DNA of 44,361 nucleotides from a candidate division Zixibacteria bacterium RBG_16_53_22 (GCA_001775395.1 MEWP01000068.1:27049-71409); one strand, 5' to 3'. Positions 33,077 to 41,906 are shown, numbered from the stretch's first letter. Notes: generated from the letters alone by a model not told the origin. Numbers and translations are program-made.

Positions 33077-33958
33077 TTATGACACTATCTGCCCGCCTGG
33101 CGGTTTTTTCTTGATTATGACTTTGACCTTGACAATCCGCTGACCCTCGATCCGCTCGGCAATAAACGTGATATTGTGATATTCGATCGCTTTGCCCTTT
33201 TCGGGGATTGAGCCCGCCAGGTCGTACATGAGTCCACCGACAGTTTCGAATTCCTCTTCGGGGAGATCCAGCCCGGCCTCGTCGTTCAGGTCTGCGATAG
33301 TTACCGAGCCGCCGACAAGGTATACGCCGGGCGACTGCCTCAGGATAGCCGGCGGTTCGCCATCGTATTCATCCTCGATCTCGCCGACTATCTCCTCGAG
33401 GATATCCTCCATGGTTACTAATCCGGATGTGCCACCGTACTCATCAACCACTATGGCGATATGGAGCCGACGTTTCTTCATGTCGCGGAGCAGCTTGTCA
33501 AGCTTGATATTCTCCGGTATGAAATATGGTTTCCTGGCAATCTTAGTGAGGTCGATAGCGCCACTGTCGACGAGATGCGGCAGGAGGTCCTTGGCGTAAA
33601 GGATACCTCTTATATTATCCAGCGATTCCTCGAAAAGCGGAAAACGGGAATGACCCGATCTCCGAATTACCTCGACCGCATCCTGAATTGGCGATCCGCA
33701 TTCGATACCGACAATCTCAACCCGGGGAACCATGACCTCCTTAACCTCCGTTTGGCCTAATTCCACAACGCCATGAATCATCTCGCGTTCGTCTGCCTCG
33801 AGAATGTTCTCGGGAGTGGAGAATTCAAAACCGAGTTTCTCAATCGATTTCTCGAGCTCTGCGTGACGATCTCGTAGGCCGAAAAATCTCTGCAGCCAGC
33901 GTCGCTTGCCGGTTTTCGACCCGTCCGGCTTTTCTTCCTTATCGTCCATTGCCGCCAT
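33077..33958 (-). CDS. CBS-domain protein of the CorC/HlyC family
   Basis: About 293 residues from an ATG at 33958; another ATG at 33949 is equally possible and a longer frame upstream overlaps ybeY too far to be likely. A charged N-terminus is followed by a CBS pair (about 55-185; VMVPRVEIVGIECGSPIQDAVEVIRRSGHSRFPLFEES and MKKRRLHIAIVVDEYGGTSGLVTMEDILEEIVGEIEDEYD) and a C-terminal CorC_HlyC domain (about 200-290). It has no membrane domain, matching short CorC-type members rather than the CNNM-like long ones. CorC is linked to magnesium/cobalt efflux and membrane integrity. It is the last gene of the hisS-aspS-phoH-HD-ybeY cluster, a neighbourhood common in bacteria. Confidence 0.9.
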   Translation of the reverse strand: MAAMDDKEEKPDGSKTGKRRWLQRFFGLRDRHAELEKSIEKLGFEFSTPENILEADEREMIHGVVELGQTEVKEVMVPRVEIVGIECGSPIQDAVEVIRRSGHSRFPLFEESLDNIRGILYAKDLLPHLVDSGAIDLTKIARKPYFIPENIKLDKLLRDMKKRRLHIAIVVDEYGGTSGLVTMEDILEEIVGEIEDEYDGEPPAILRQSPGVYLVGGSVTIADLNDEAGLDLPEEEFETVGGLMYDLAGSIPEKGKAIEYHNITFIAERIEGQRIVKVKVIIKKKPPGGQIVS

Positions 33959-34367
33959 TTCCCAGATAATTTTCCTGACATGCCCACATGCGAGCCCGCG
34001 ACGCTTTCGTGTCATCCCTGAAACCAAGCAGATGGAGCACACCATGAATAGTCAATCTCTTCACTTCTTGAGAATACGATACTCTGAAGAGCCTGGCCTG
34101 CCGCCGGGCCATCTGAAGATTTACATAGATTTCGCCAAGATAGTTGTCACTTCCCCCATCGGACAGATTGAACGCCAAGACGTCTGTAGTCTCATTTCTG
34201 CCCTTGAACTCGCGATTGAGGGCGGTAATTTCCCGGTCCCGACAGTAGACTATATCGATGTCATTACCACCGGCCCGCTCCCCCCGCATTACATCCCTGA
34301 CGGCGCGTTTGACTCCACCGATATCGATCGCATATCTTCTGTCTACGAGGTTGATGTTTATTTTCAT
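33939..34367 (-). CDS. ybeY: Endoribonuclease YbeY
   Basis: 142 residues, typical for YbeY, which acts in 16S rRNA 3' maturation and 70S quality control. The metal motif is HGVLHLLGFRDD (about 108-119). The first two histidines match the consensus, but an Asp replaces the third histidine of the E. coli HGxLHLxGYDH motif; as I recall, this is the usual form in the Bacteroidetes/FCB group. Upstream motifs (DIDIVYCRDREITALNREFKGRNETTDVLAFNL and GEIYVNLQMARRQA) fit the family. The start overlaps the HD-protein stop (ATGA) and the end overlaps corC. Translational coupling in this operon is expected. Confidence 0.94.
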   Translation of the reverse strand: MKININLVDRRYAIDIGGVKRAVRDVMRGERAGGNDIDIVYCRDREITALNREFKGRNETTDVLAFNLSDGGSDNYLGEIYVNLQMARRQARLFRVSYSQEVKRLTIHGVLHLLGFRDDTKASRARMWACQENYLGNGGNGR

Positions 34368-36598
34368 ATTTCGATCTCTTCGTGATCGGTCTCGGGATAG
34401 GCCACGCGCCTGTGGAAAATACCGGTCAGCACGCGCACGAAGCTATCCTCGATGAGGTGCAGCTCCCTCATGGCGATATCGCAATCATCGAGCTCGCCGG
34501 ATTCGAATTTGGCCGAGATAATCTTGTGTACCAGGCTCTTGATGCGGGCCGGCTTGGGCTCATCGAGCGTGCGCGAGGCCGCCTCCACGGAATCGGCCAG
34601 CATCACGATAGCCACCTCCCGGCTGCGCGGCCTGGGGCCGGGATATCGGAATTCGTTTATGTCGACCTCATCGCCATCCTGGCTTTTGGCCTTGTCATAA
34701 AAATAGCTCATGACAGTGGTGCCATGATGGCCGGTGATAAATTCAATTATGCATTCGGGGAGCCCGTTTTTCTCGGCCAGCTCCTTGCCCTCCTTGACAT
34801 GGGCCTCCAGAATCAACGCCGACATCGAGGGGGCAAGCATTTCATGCTTGTTATGCCCGCCGACCTGGTTTTCCACGAAATACTCCGGCTTGAGCATCTT
34901 TCCGATGTCATGGTAATAGGAGCCGACCCTGGCCAGCAATGAATTCGCTCCGATCGACTTGGCGGCCTCCTCGGCCAGAGTCCCTATCATGATCGAATGA
35001 TGATAAGTTCCGGGCGCCTCGATTGCCAGTCGTTTGAGGAGAGGCCGGTTGAGATCGGAAAGCTCCAGCAGCGTGATGTCGGTGGTCAGGCGAAAAGTGG
35101 TTTCGAATAGTGGCAGCAGGCCGATGGTCAGGATGGGAGAGAGAAAACCGTTGATAACCGCAAATCCCACATGACGCCAGAGATCCGGCGCGGGGGTCAA
35201 TTTCAGCGATTCAATGATATAAACCATGCCGAAATACACGACCGCCAGATAGAATATGGCTCGGTAAAACTCATGCCGATGGCGCACCTTTCTGACCGCG
35301 AAAGTGGCCACGGTGCCGGCTACGATCGCGACAAATGCGATATCCATCTTGAATCCCGAGAGTATCCCCATAAGCATGGCGGCGGTGAATGTCAGAAACA
35401 GACCCGTTTCCAGGTCGAATGCAATTGTGACAAGCATGGAGGCTATCGTTATCGGCGCCAGGTAGCCGGATAATAGCTGCTGCGACATAACGATCTCGAG
35501 AATAATCACGATTCCTGCCAGGAGGATAGAAAACAAAATCAGCGCCGAGTTTGAAAGAAAGATATTCATTCTGAAATAATAGAGGTACATGCCGAAAAAG
35601 AGAATTGGGAAGGCGACGAAAAACAGCCGTCCCAGGGGCGGCAGAAGAAATTGAACCAGGTCGTTATGGAAAAGCCGGGTTCGCTTGTGATGCGCCAGGG
35701 AATTGAGCTTATCCTGATGAAGGCGGGTTATGCGTTCATTGGCCCTGACAACGGTTTGATCCTTATAAACCCAACCCTTATCCGACCTGATGGCGGCAAG
35801 TTCGGCATTCTTGTTGTTCTCCGTCATAGCCTGGTCGAAAATGAGGTTGGGCTCGAGAAACATCCAACTGATCTCCCGGCCGGCCGATCGCAGGGCCGGA
35901 CGCCTGGAAAAGGAGTTGTTGGCCTGGACCGTCACAAACCAGCGGGCCTTTTCGAGATCGAAAAGCTGCTCTCTGATGATCGTCCGCATTTCGCCCCGCT
36001 CATCTATTATCACCAGACCGGACTCCTCGAGAGGAAGATTGCTCAGGCTCGGGAAAATACCGGCGCCGTAAAGGCTGTCCAATACGACACTGACGAATTG
36101 TCTCAACGATCTCACGTAACTGGGATTTCGGAGTGTCGGCAGGACATGGTCCGGCAGGCCGGGGAATTGGGCCCTCAGCTCTTCTACAAAAGACACAGAA
36201 TCAAGACGTAGGGCATTCAACGAATCCGCGATAACGAAAAATGACTCCAACCGCCTTTTCGATTGTTCGGTCACAGCCACGTCATAGCTTAGTACAGGTT
36301 TCAGGTTTGCCATCACCAACTCGCGATCCCTCTGCAACTCATCCTCGGATTTCATGATCGGAAAATCGAATGGGGCTACAATGTCACGATCGGCTATCTC
36401 GCCGATGGCCGGCACCTGAATCGGTTCATAAATTTTATCGAGCGGATAAAGGAATGTAATCCCGAAAATCATGATCGCGGCCAGCGCGATCCTGAATGCC
36501 AGTCTCTGGTTGTCGATCGAGGCGCGGGAATTGCGGCCATTGCCGTTCTCAATATTCTTGAGAACGGCGGCGTGTTTTTTCCTGAGAGGATTCCTCAT
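34364..36598 (-). CDS. 7TM-HD family phosphohydrolase (PgpH-like, probable c-di-AMP phosphodiesterase)
   Basis: 744 residues. The order is an N-terminal membrane helix (about 33-52), a large extracytoplasmic 7TMR-HDED domain (about 60-310), seven membrane helices (about 315-505) and a cytoplasmic HD domain (about 520-700). The HD metal motif is GSYYHDIGKML, with the upstream TYHHSIMIG and downstream EAHVKEGKELAEK and FITGHHGTTVMSYFY. Listeria PgpH of this architecture hydrolyses c-di-AMP to pApA. That activity is inferred here from architecture. The gene overlaps phoH upstream and ybeY downstream (ATGA on both sides), the standard neighbourhood for this family. Confidence 0.92.
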   Translation of the reverse strand: MRNPLRKKHAAVLKNIENGNGRNSRASIDNQRLAFRIALAAIMIFGITFLYPLDKIYEPIQVPAIGEIADRDIVAPFDFPIMKSEDELQRDRELVMANLKPVLSYDVAVTEQSKRRLESFFVIADSLNALRLDSVSFVEELRAQFPGLPDHVLPTLRNPSYVRSLRQFVSVVLDSLYGAGIFPSLSNLPLEESGLVIIDERGEMRTIIREQLFDLEKARWFVTVQANNSFSRRPALRSAGREISWMFLEPNLIFDQAMTENNKNAELAAIRSDKGWVYKDQTVVRANERITRLHQDKLNSLAHHKRTRLFHNDLVQFLLPPLGRLFFVAFPILFFGMYLYYFRMNIFLSNSALILFSILLAGIVIILEIVMSQQLLSGYLAPITIASMLVTIAFDLETGLFLTFTAAMLMGILSGFKMDIAFVAIVAGTVATFAVRKVRHRHEFYRAIFYLAVVYFGMVYIIESLKLTPAPDLWRHVGFAVINGFLSPILTIGLLPLFETTFRLTTDITLLELSDLNRPLLKRLAIEAPGTYHHSIMIGTLAEEAAKSIGANSLLARVGSYYHDIGKMLKPEYFVENQVGGHNKHEMLAPSMSALILEAHVKEGKELAEKNGLPECIIEFITGHHGTTVMSYFYDKAKSQDGDEVDINEFRYPGPRPRSREVAIVMLADSVEAASRTLDEPKPARIKSLVHKIISAKFESGELDDCDIAMRELHLIEDSFVRVLTGIFHRRVAYPETDHEEIEI

Positions 36599-37596
36599 CT
36601 TCGCCCGACCGACTTTCCCTCAGGTCCCTTGAGCGGCTGGGATATCTTGGCGTAAGCCTTGATGATATCCTGCACCAACTTGTGGCGGACTATGTCTTTT
36701 TCGGTTAAGCTGATGAATCCAATACCCTCGATATGTCCCATTATCTTCTTCGCCGGCAACAGGCCGGAGGCTTTTCGATTATCGAGATCTATCTGGGTGA
36801 TATCGCCGGTGATCACGGCCCTCGAGCCTTCTCCCAGCCTGGTCAAAAACATCAGCATCTGAGCGGAAGTGGTATTCTGAGCTTCGTCCAGAATCACAAA
36901 GGCGTTGTTCAGCGTGCGACCTCTCATGAAGGCCAGCGGGGCGATTTCGATAACCCCCAATTCCATCAGTTTCTTAACCTTGTCGAACGCCATCATGTCG
37001 GCCAGCGCATCATAAAGCGGCCGCAGATAGGGATCCACTTTGGCCCGTATATCGCCCGGAAGGAAACCCAGGTTTTCGCCGGCCTCCACCGCCGGCCGGG
37101 TGAGAACTATTCTGGCAACCTGCTTCGTCTTGAAAGCCCTGACCGCCATGGCCACCGCCAGGTAGGTCTTGCCGGTGCCCGCCGGCCCGATTGAAAACAC
37201 GATATCCTTATTCTCGATAAGATCTATATAATTTTTCTGGCCCACCGTCTTGGGTTTGATAAGCTTTTGCGTGACCGCCGAGATAATCAGCCCGGATTCA
37301 ATGTCGATCTCCCTCGATGGCGGCATTCCGTTTTCCCTGACAATCGCAATGGAATAGAGGATATAGCGGTCATTGAGCTCCCCGGTCGCCTTAATATGAT
37401 CGATGATATCCTTGACGACCTTTTCCGCCTGGAGGACATTCTCGGCATCACCCTTGATATTGATCCACACGCCCCTGGAGACTATTTCGACATCCAGCTC
37501 CTTTTCGATCAGGTCGGAGTGGGAATTGTCCACGCCTAATAGCAGGCGAGGATCAATATCATCGAGGCTTATAGTTTTTTGGATATTGTTCGTCAT
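36595..37596 (-). CDS. phoH: PhoH-family ATPase
   Basis: 333 residues with an N-terminal KH-like segment (about 15-75) and a RecD-like P-loop ATPase domain. Walker A is GPAGTGKTYLAVAMAV (about 138-153) and Walker B is FVILDEAQNTT, followed by FLTRLGEGSRAVITGDITQIDL. The family is tied to RNA metabolism and usually sits beside ybeY and a 7TM-HD gene, exactly as here. The start overlaps the aspS stop and the stop overlaps the HD-gene start, both ATGA. The biochemical activity in vivo is not settled for the family. Confidence 0.93.
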   Translation of the reverse strand: MTNNIQKTISLDDIDPRLLLGVDNSHSDLIEKELDVEIVSRGVWINIKGDAENVLQAEKVVKDIIDHIKATGELNDRYILYSIAIVRENGMPPSREIDIESGLIISAVTQKLIKPKTVGQKNYIDLIENKDIVFSIGPAGTGKTYLAVAMAVRAFKTKQVARIVLTRPAVEAGENLGFLPGDIRAKVDPYLRPLYDALADMMAFDKVKKLMELGVIEIAPLAFMRGRTLNNAFVILDEAQNTTSAQMLMFLTRLGEGSRAVITGDITQIDLDNRKASGLLPAKKIMGHIEGIGFISLTEKDIVRHKLVQDIIKAYAKISQPLKGPEGKSVGRR

Positions 37597-39443
37597 TTGC
37601 TACTTCTATCGAACAATTTGAGCTCGATCCCCAGTTCCTCCAATTGGGCCTGTTCCACCTCCGCCGGCGAGCCGTCCATAAGCGATTGGGCGGCCGTGGT
37701 TTTCGGAAACGCTATGACCTCGCGAATGGACTCCGACCCGGTCATAAGGGCTACGATTCGGTCAAACCCCGGCGCGATCCCGCCATGCGGCGGCGCTCCA
37801 TATTCGAGCGCGCGAAGCAAGAATCCGAACATCTTCTCGGCCCTTTCCGAATCAATTCCAAGAACCGACAAGACCTTTTCCTGCATCGCTCTGTTATGAA
37901 TGCGGATACCACCAGAGGCGATTTCGACACCGTTCAGGACCAAATCGTATTGATTGGCCCTGATTTTTGCCCAGGGATGGCCCGGATTATCGAAAGGTGC
38001 GTTGGACATGAATCCGTCATCGAGCTTGCTTATGTCCTCGGGCATGGGTGATGTCACGATGTTATGCATGGCGTCAAAACGCCCCAAATCCTTGTTATAC
38101 TCAAATAATGGAAACTCGCAAACCCACAGAAATGCCCATTTCCCCTGTTCTTTCTTCGGCAAATCCTTGCCAAGCGCGCGTCTTAGAATATTCAGCGACT
38201 CGCAGGTCGTTTTCCAGCTATCGGCGATAATGAAAAGGATATCACCCTTCCTGACGCCGGCGCGCTCCAGGCAACGGTCGACCTCCTCCCGGCTCATATT
38301 CTTGGCTACCGGGGAGCGCAAGCCTTCCTCGGCGACAGCGACATAAGCCAGTCCCCTGGCGCCGCTCTTGCGGACAATCTCGGTCAGGTTATCGATCTGC
38401 TTTCGCGACAATGTGGCGCCACCAGGATACCTAATCGCGCGCACGACCCCGCCGGAATTGACGACATCTGAAAAAACCTTAAAATTAGAATTCGATAAGA
38501 TATCGGTTAGATCGATAATTTCCAGGCCATATCGAAGATCGGGTTTGTCGCTGCCGAATTTATCCATCACCTGTTGATAGGTGAACCTCGGGAATGGAGT
38601 GGCGACATCGATGTCGAGCACTGTCTTGAAAAGATGTCGCATCATGCCCTCAACCACGGCGAAAACGTCATCGGTGGTGACAAAGGACATTTCCATGTCG
38701 ATCTGGGTATGCTCCGGTTGCCTGTCGGCCCGCAGATCCTCGTCTCGAAGACATCGCGCCAGTTGGAAATAGCGATCGAATCCGGAAACCATCAGTATCT
38801 GCTTGAACAATTGGGGCGACTGCGGCAGGGCGTAGAACTTGCCCTTATGTTCGCGCGATGGCACAATGAAATCGCGGGCGCCCTCGGGCGTGGAACGAAT
38901 CAAGAGCGGCGTCTCGATCTCAAGAAAACCCCGGGAGCCCAGGTATTTGCGCACCTCCATCGCGGCTTGATGGCGAACTACCAGCCTGTCGCGAAGCTCC
39001 GGGCGACGCAGATCGAGATAGCGATACTTAAGTCTCAGTTCTTCGGATGCCGACGTCTCATTCTCAACCAGGAATGGCGGCGTCCTGGACGGATTCAAAA
39101 TGGTTAGATTTGCGGCCTCCAACTCTATCATGCCGGTTGGCATCTCCCGATTTTTCGAGCCGTCGGGCCTGAGCCTGACTGTGCCCTCCACCCTGACTGA
39201 ATATTCATAACCCAGGGAGCGGGCGCATTCCATCGTATCCGCGGCCACGGTGGCGGGATCGAAAACCACCTGCGTGATCCCATAGCGGTCGCGCAGATCG
39301 ACAAAAAGGAGTCCCCCCAGGTCGCGATGCCCGTGCACCCATCCGCACAAGGCCACATTCAGACCAATGTTTCCTTCGGCCAGCTCGCCGCACGTGTGCG
39401 TTCGAAGAGAGGTTTTCAAGACGTTATTATTCTGATTGTTCAA
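37593..39443 (-). CDS. aspS: Aspartyl-tRNA synthetase
   Basis: About 616 residues. Starts are all TTG: 39455, 39443 and 39419 are possible. I choose 39443 because GGAG lies six bases before it. The N-terminal OB-fold anticodon-binding domain (LRTHTCGEL...LCGWVHGHRDLGGLLFVDLRDRYGITQVVF) precedes a class II catalytic core with motif 2 (FQLARCLRDEDLRADRQPEHTQID) and motif 3 (GIAPGFDRIVALMTG), plus a bacterial GAD-type insertion (about 300-410). It charges tRNA-Asp in the cytoplasm; bacterial-type enzymes may also serve tRNA-Asn where Gln/Asn amidotransferase exists. It overlaps the hisS 3' end. Confidence 0.96.
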   Translation of the reverse strand: MNNQNNNVLKTSLRTHTCGELAEGNIGLNVALCGWVHGHRDLGGLLFVDLRDRYGITQVVFDPATVAADTMECARSLGYEYSVRVEGTVRLRPDGSKNREMPTGMIELEAANLTILNPSRTPPFLVENETSASEELRLKYRYLDLRRPELRDRLVVRHQAAMEVRKYLGSRGFLEIETPLLIRSTPEGARDFIVPSREHKGKFYALPQSPQLFKQILMVSGFDRYFQLARCLRDEDLRADRQPEHTQIDMEMSFVTTDDVFAVVEGMMRHLFKTVLDIDVATPFPRFTYQQVMDKFGSDKPDLRYGLEIIDLTDILSNSNFKVFSDVVNSGGVVRAIRYPGGATLSRKQIDNLTEIVRKSGARGLAYVAVAEEGLRSPVAKNMSREEVDRCLERAGVRKGDILFIIADSWKTTCESLNILRRALGKDLPKKEQGKWAFLWVCEFPLFEYNKDLGRFDAMHNIVTSPMPEDISKLDDGFMSNAPFDNPGHPWAKIRANQYDLVLNGVEIASGGIRIHNRAMQEKVLSVLGIDSERAEKMFGFLLRALEYGAPPHGGIAPGFDRIVALMTGSESIREVIAFPKTTAAQSLMDGSPAEVEQAQLEELGIELKLFDRSSK

Positions 39444-40719
39444 GCAATTCTCCAAGCTGCATCATGGATTGTATGTTCATTAACTTCACCAGTTCGACCT
39501 CAAACTGCTTCGAGTTTACAAGGTCTTTTATTATCACGCGCCCCCCGGACATTTCATTTTCGGCCAGGATAACGGCGAAATTGAGGCCGCTGCGATCGGC
39601 CTGCTTCATCTGGCCCTTCATCGAACGGCCCAGGTAATCGGTCTCGGCCGCGGCGCCGATATGTCTTATCCGATGCGCCAGGAAATAAGCTTGAGGCCGG
39701 TATTGCTCGGAGGCCGCCACAACGAATACCCCTTGCCTGACCGTTTTCGCGGCCCGTCTTGACTCGGGCATGGCCATGATTATTCGCTCGATACCGGCAG
39801 CGAAACCGATACCCGGGGTCGGTGGGCCGCCAAGCTGCTCGACCAGCAGATCGTAACGCCCGCCGCCGGAGAGAGAATCCTGCGAACCGAGCTTGTCGGA
39901 TCGTATCTCCCAGGCGGTGCGGGTATAGTAATCCAGACCCCGAACAAGCCTCTTGTCGACATTGAAGGGAACGCCGGTTTTGAGAAGATATTGCTGCACC
40001 TGCTCGAAATGCGCCCGATTATCCTCTGAAAGATAATCGAGAATGATGGGGGCGTCGGTTAAAAGCGCCTGGCATCCTTTTTCCTTGCAGTCGAACATCC
40101 TGAGGGGATTTGTCTGGAATCGCCTCTGACAGTCCGCGCAGAACTTATCGAGAATCGGTTCGACGAAAGCCGAGAAGGCTCTCTTATGGGCCTGGCGATC
40201 CTCGGCCATGCCAATTGAATTGATAAATACCCGCATGCCATCAAGTCCGAGAGCGGAGAGGATGCGATAATTCAAGTCGATGACCTCGGCATCGAGCGCC
40301 GGATTGAGCGAGCCGATCGCCTCCACGCCGAATTGGTAGAATTGCCTGAGGCGCCCGGCCTGCGGCCTCTCCTGCCGAAACATCGGGCCGGCGTACCAGA
40401 CCTTGACCAGCCCTTCTTTGGCGCCGAGGGAGTGTTCCAGATACGCCCGCACCACCGACGCCGTCCCTTCCGGCCGCAGTGTCAACGAACGGTCGCCCTG
40501 GTCTTTGAAAGTGTACATTTCCTTGCTGACAATATCGGTGGCCTCGCCGATACCCCGGGCAAACAACTCGGTGGCCTCGAATATGGGGGGATGAATGAAA
40601 CCGTAGCCGCAATCCGAGGCCAACCTCGAGACCGTATCGATGACTCTGCCCCAGGTCGGGGCCTCGTTGGGCATTATGTCGCGAGTGCCATAAATGGCCT
40701 TGAACTTCTTTTCAGACAT
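39427..40719 (-). CDS. hisS: Histidyl-tRNA synthetase
   Basis: 430 residues, normal for the bacterial enzyme. It has the class II motif 1 region (KFKAIYGTRDIMPNEAPTWG), motif 2 (FRQERPQAGRLRQFYQFGVEAIGS), the histidine-specific LVRGLDYYTRTAWEI and GGGRYDLLVEQLGG, and a C-terminal anticodon domain from about residue 325. It charges tRNA-His. It is the first aminoacyl-tRNA synthetase gene of the operon leading into aspS, phoH and ybeY. The ATG at 40719 lacks a clear ribosome binding site. Confidence 0.97.
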   Translation of the reverse strand: MSEKKFKAIYGTRDIMPNEAPTWGRVIDTVSRLASDCGYGFIHPPIFEATELFARGIGEATDIVSKEMYTFKDQGDRSLTLRPEGTASVVRAYLEHSLGAKEGLVKVWYAGPMFRQERPQAGRLRQFYQFGVEAIGSLNPALDAEVIDLNYRILSALGLDGMRVFINSIGMAEDRQAHKRAFSAFVEPILDKFCADCQRRFQTNPLRMFDCKEKGCQALLTDAPIILDYLSEDNRAHFEQVQQYLLKTGVPFNVDKRLVRGLDYYTRTAWEIRSDKLGSQDSLSGGGRYDLLVEQLGGPPTPGIGFAAGIERIIMAMPESRRAAKTVRQGVFVVAASEQYRPQAYFLAHRIRHIGAAAETDYLGRSMKGQMKQADRSGLNFAVILAENEMSGGRVIIKDLVNSKQFEVELVKLMNIQSMMQLGELLEQSE

Positions 40720-40767
40720 AGATTTTCTGCTTGCTAAATAAATTATAAAATCGGGACAATATCAAGA

Positions 40768-41175
40768 TTATTTAGTGCCTTCTATGTGAGAGCCCCAGGG
40801 GATGACCTTGAGCAATTTTTCTTTCAGCCGCAGGTAAAGGGCCGCCCCCATTGCGGCTCCGATGGTATCGGCGATCAGATCGAACGGGTCGCTCGACCGG
40901 CCGGGAACGAAATATTGATGAATTTCATCGGCCGCGCCGAACAGAATGCTGAGCAGAATGGTGGCTGGGAAGATCGAACGGACGGCGCCGGACCGATGCA
41001 AGCCAAAAGCCAGAGCGGCCCCGAAGATGAAATACTCGGTGATATGAGCCAGTTTGTCGGTGAATGTCAGGCCTATCACTCTGGCGGCGGAGAGATGCGG
41101 GATCGCCGAAACGACCGTGATAACCGCCGCCCAGGCAACGATGGGGATGAAATACTTGAGCCGGATTTCTTTCAT
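40768..41175 (-). CDS. VanZ-like membrane protein
   Basis: 135 residues with four predicted helices and the VanZ-family pattern (TDKLAHITEYFIFGAALAFGL, then FGAADEIHQYFVPGRSSDPFDLIADTIGAAMGA). VanZ itself gives low-level teicoplanin resistance in enterococci; most homologues are uncharacterised envelope proteins. It lies just before hisS on the same strand with a 48-base gap, and downstream of a terminator, so it could be the first gene of that transcription unit. No resistance function is implied. Confidence 0.85.
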   Translation of the reverse strand: MKEIRLKYFIPIVAWAAVITVVSAIPHLSAARVIGLTFTDKLAHITEYFIFGAALAFGLHRSGAVRSIFPATILLSILFGAADEIHQYFVPGRSSDPFDLIADTIGAAMGAALYLRLKEKLLKVIPWGSHIEGTK

Positions 41176-41213
41176 AAGGAATATACTATAATATTAAGCT
41201 CCTAATGTTCCAA

Positions 41214-41242
41214 ATAAAAAAGTCCGCCTCCCTCGGCGGACT
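41214..41242 (-). terminator. Rho-independent terminator closing the sigma54-driven operon
   Basis: On the minus strand AGTCCGCC, loop GAGGGA, GGCGGACT (8-bp stem) followed by a T tract, 25 bases after the microprotein stop. Confidence 0.88.
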
Positions 41243-41266
41243 TTATCTCGCAATCGAGCAATTATA

Positions 41267-41335
41267 TTACTTGCCCTTCTTAGCGGTTTTCTTCTTTGCG
41301 GTTTTCTTCTTGGCAGTCTTCTTCTTGGCCGGCAT
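41267..41335 (-). CDS. 22-residue lysine-rich microprotein
   Basis: A short frame of 22 codons plus TAA, starting MPAKKK and made of repeated T-A-K-K-K blocks ending KKGK. Ten or more residues are lysine and none is acidic. AGGAGGTG (41348-41341) lies five bases before the ATG, among the best ribosome binding sites in the window, which argues for real translation. It starts 22 bases after the GxxExxY-family stop and is followed by an intrinsic terminator, so it is the last gene of a two-gene operon. The first residues copy the N-terminus of the SWIB protein (MPAKKK). It may bind DNA or RNA as a histone-tail-like peptide (inference). The frame is too short for routine gene calling. Confidence 0.78.
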   Translation of the reverse strand: MPAKKKTAKKKTAKKKTAKKGK

Positions 41336-41357
41336 TTTTTCACCTCCTCTCAGCGAG

Positions 41358-41753
41358 TCAACGTTCAACGGTTCTTATCTCCAAGATGTCCTTGGAAAAA
41401 TTTATGATGAGTCCCAATTTCATGCGAGTGGCTTTGAGGATGCTCTTCATCTTGGTCTCATCCATGTATGTTAAGCGGTCTTCGGACAGGACCGAGACGA
41501 CGACGGAAGCGAAGGCGACGAAATCCAGGAGATATTGCCCGGCGATAGAACCCTTGTAGGATAACTCGATATTCTTGTCTCTTTCGAAAGGGATTTTTTC
41601 CAACTCGAATTCGTGAGCCATGGCGCGGCAGTATTCCTCTTTGCCGAATCCGAGGCCCATATTCCTATGTACCTCCAGGGCCACATCCATTACTTTCGAC
41701 TGTATCTCTTTTTCAGCCTTATTGGGCTTGACTGCTAACTTCTGATCTTTCAT
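41358..41753 (-). CDS. GxxExxY-family protein with degraded nuclease motif
   Basis: 131 residues. The layout (VMDVALEVHRNMGLGFGKEEY, then AMAHEFELEKIPFE, ELSYKGSIAGQYLLDFVAF, and KATRMKLGLIINF) matches the GxxExxY family, a PD-(D/E)xK-like group usually beginning LGPGLLESVYEEAL. From my memory of the consensus, the GxxExxY Glu is Lys here (GFGKEEY), and the ExK of VIVELKA is replaced by SVL (VVVSVLS), while the upstream Asp (LLDFVAF) remains. This points to loss of nuclease activity. The gene follows a sigma54-type promoter and precedes the microprotein. Its role is unknown. Confidence 0.8.
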   Translation of the reverse strand: MKDQKLAVKPNKAEKEIQSKVMDVALEVHRNMGLGFGKEEYCRAMAHEFELEKIPFERDKNIELSYKGSIAGQYLLDFVAFASVVVSVLSEDRLTYMDETKMKSILKATRMKLGLIINFSKDILEIRTVER

Positions 41754-41775
41754 AGTGTTTTCCGTAACTATATAA

Positions 41776-41793
41776 GCGCAAATCTTGTGCCAA
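41776..41793 (-). promoter_or_regulatory. Sigma54 (-24/-12) promoter of the GxxExxY/microprotein operon
   Basis: On the minus strand TTGGCAC-AAGAT-TTGCGC: TGGCAC (41792-41787) and TTGC (41781-41778) with the strictly required ten bases between GG and GC. The expected transcription start is about 12 bases before the ATG at 41753. The match to the TGGCAC-N5-TTGC consensus is essentially perfect. A sigma54 activator gene lies directly upstream. Confidence 0.85.
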
Positions 41794-41890
41794 AATCAGA
41801 CAATTAAGCGTTCTTTTCCTATCTCATTGTATAACAAGTAGTTATCGATAATACCTTAAATCTTATTATCAGGCAATAAGATAACAAAGC

Positions 41891-41906
41891 GCGACAGCAA
41901 TGTCGC
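41891..41906. promoter_or_regulatory. Palindromic upstream activator site 1
   Basis: GCGACA-GCAA-TGTCGC, a 6-bp-arm palindrome centred about 130 bases upstream of the predicted sigma54 start site. Identical arms recur at 41959-41974. The distance and dyad symmetry fit binding of a Fis-type activator dimer. Binding is inferred. Confidence 0.72.

Noticed and set aside
41205-41474. Plus-strand frame encoding a very hydrophobic repeat (LAVFF blocks)
   Set aside because: It is the mirror image of the lysine codons of the minus-strand microprotein and lacks a ribosome binding site.
41891-41906. Palindrome followed by a T-rich run on the plus strand, resembling an intrinsic terminator
   Set aside because: No plus-strand gene ends upstream, and an identical-arm copy at 41959 lacks a T run. 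Activator binding sites explain both better.
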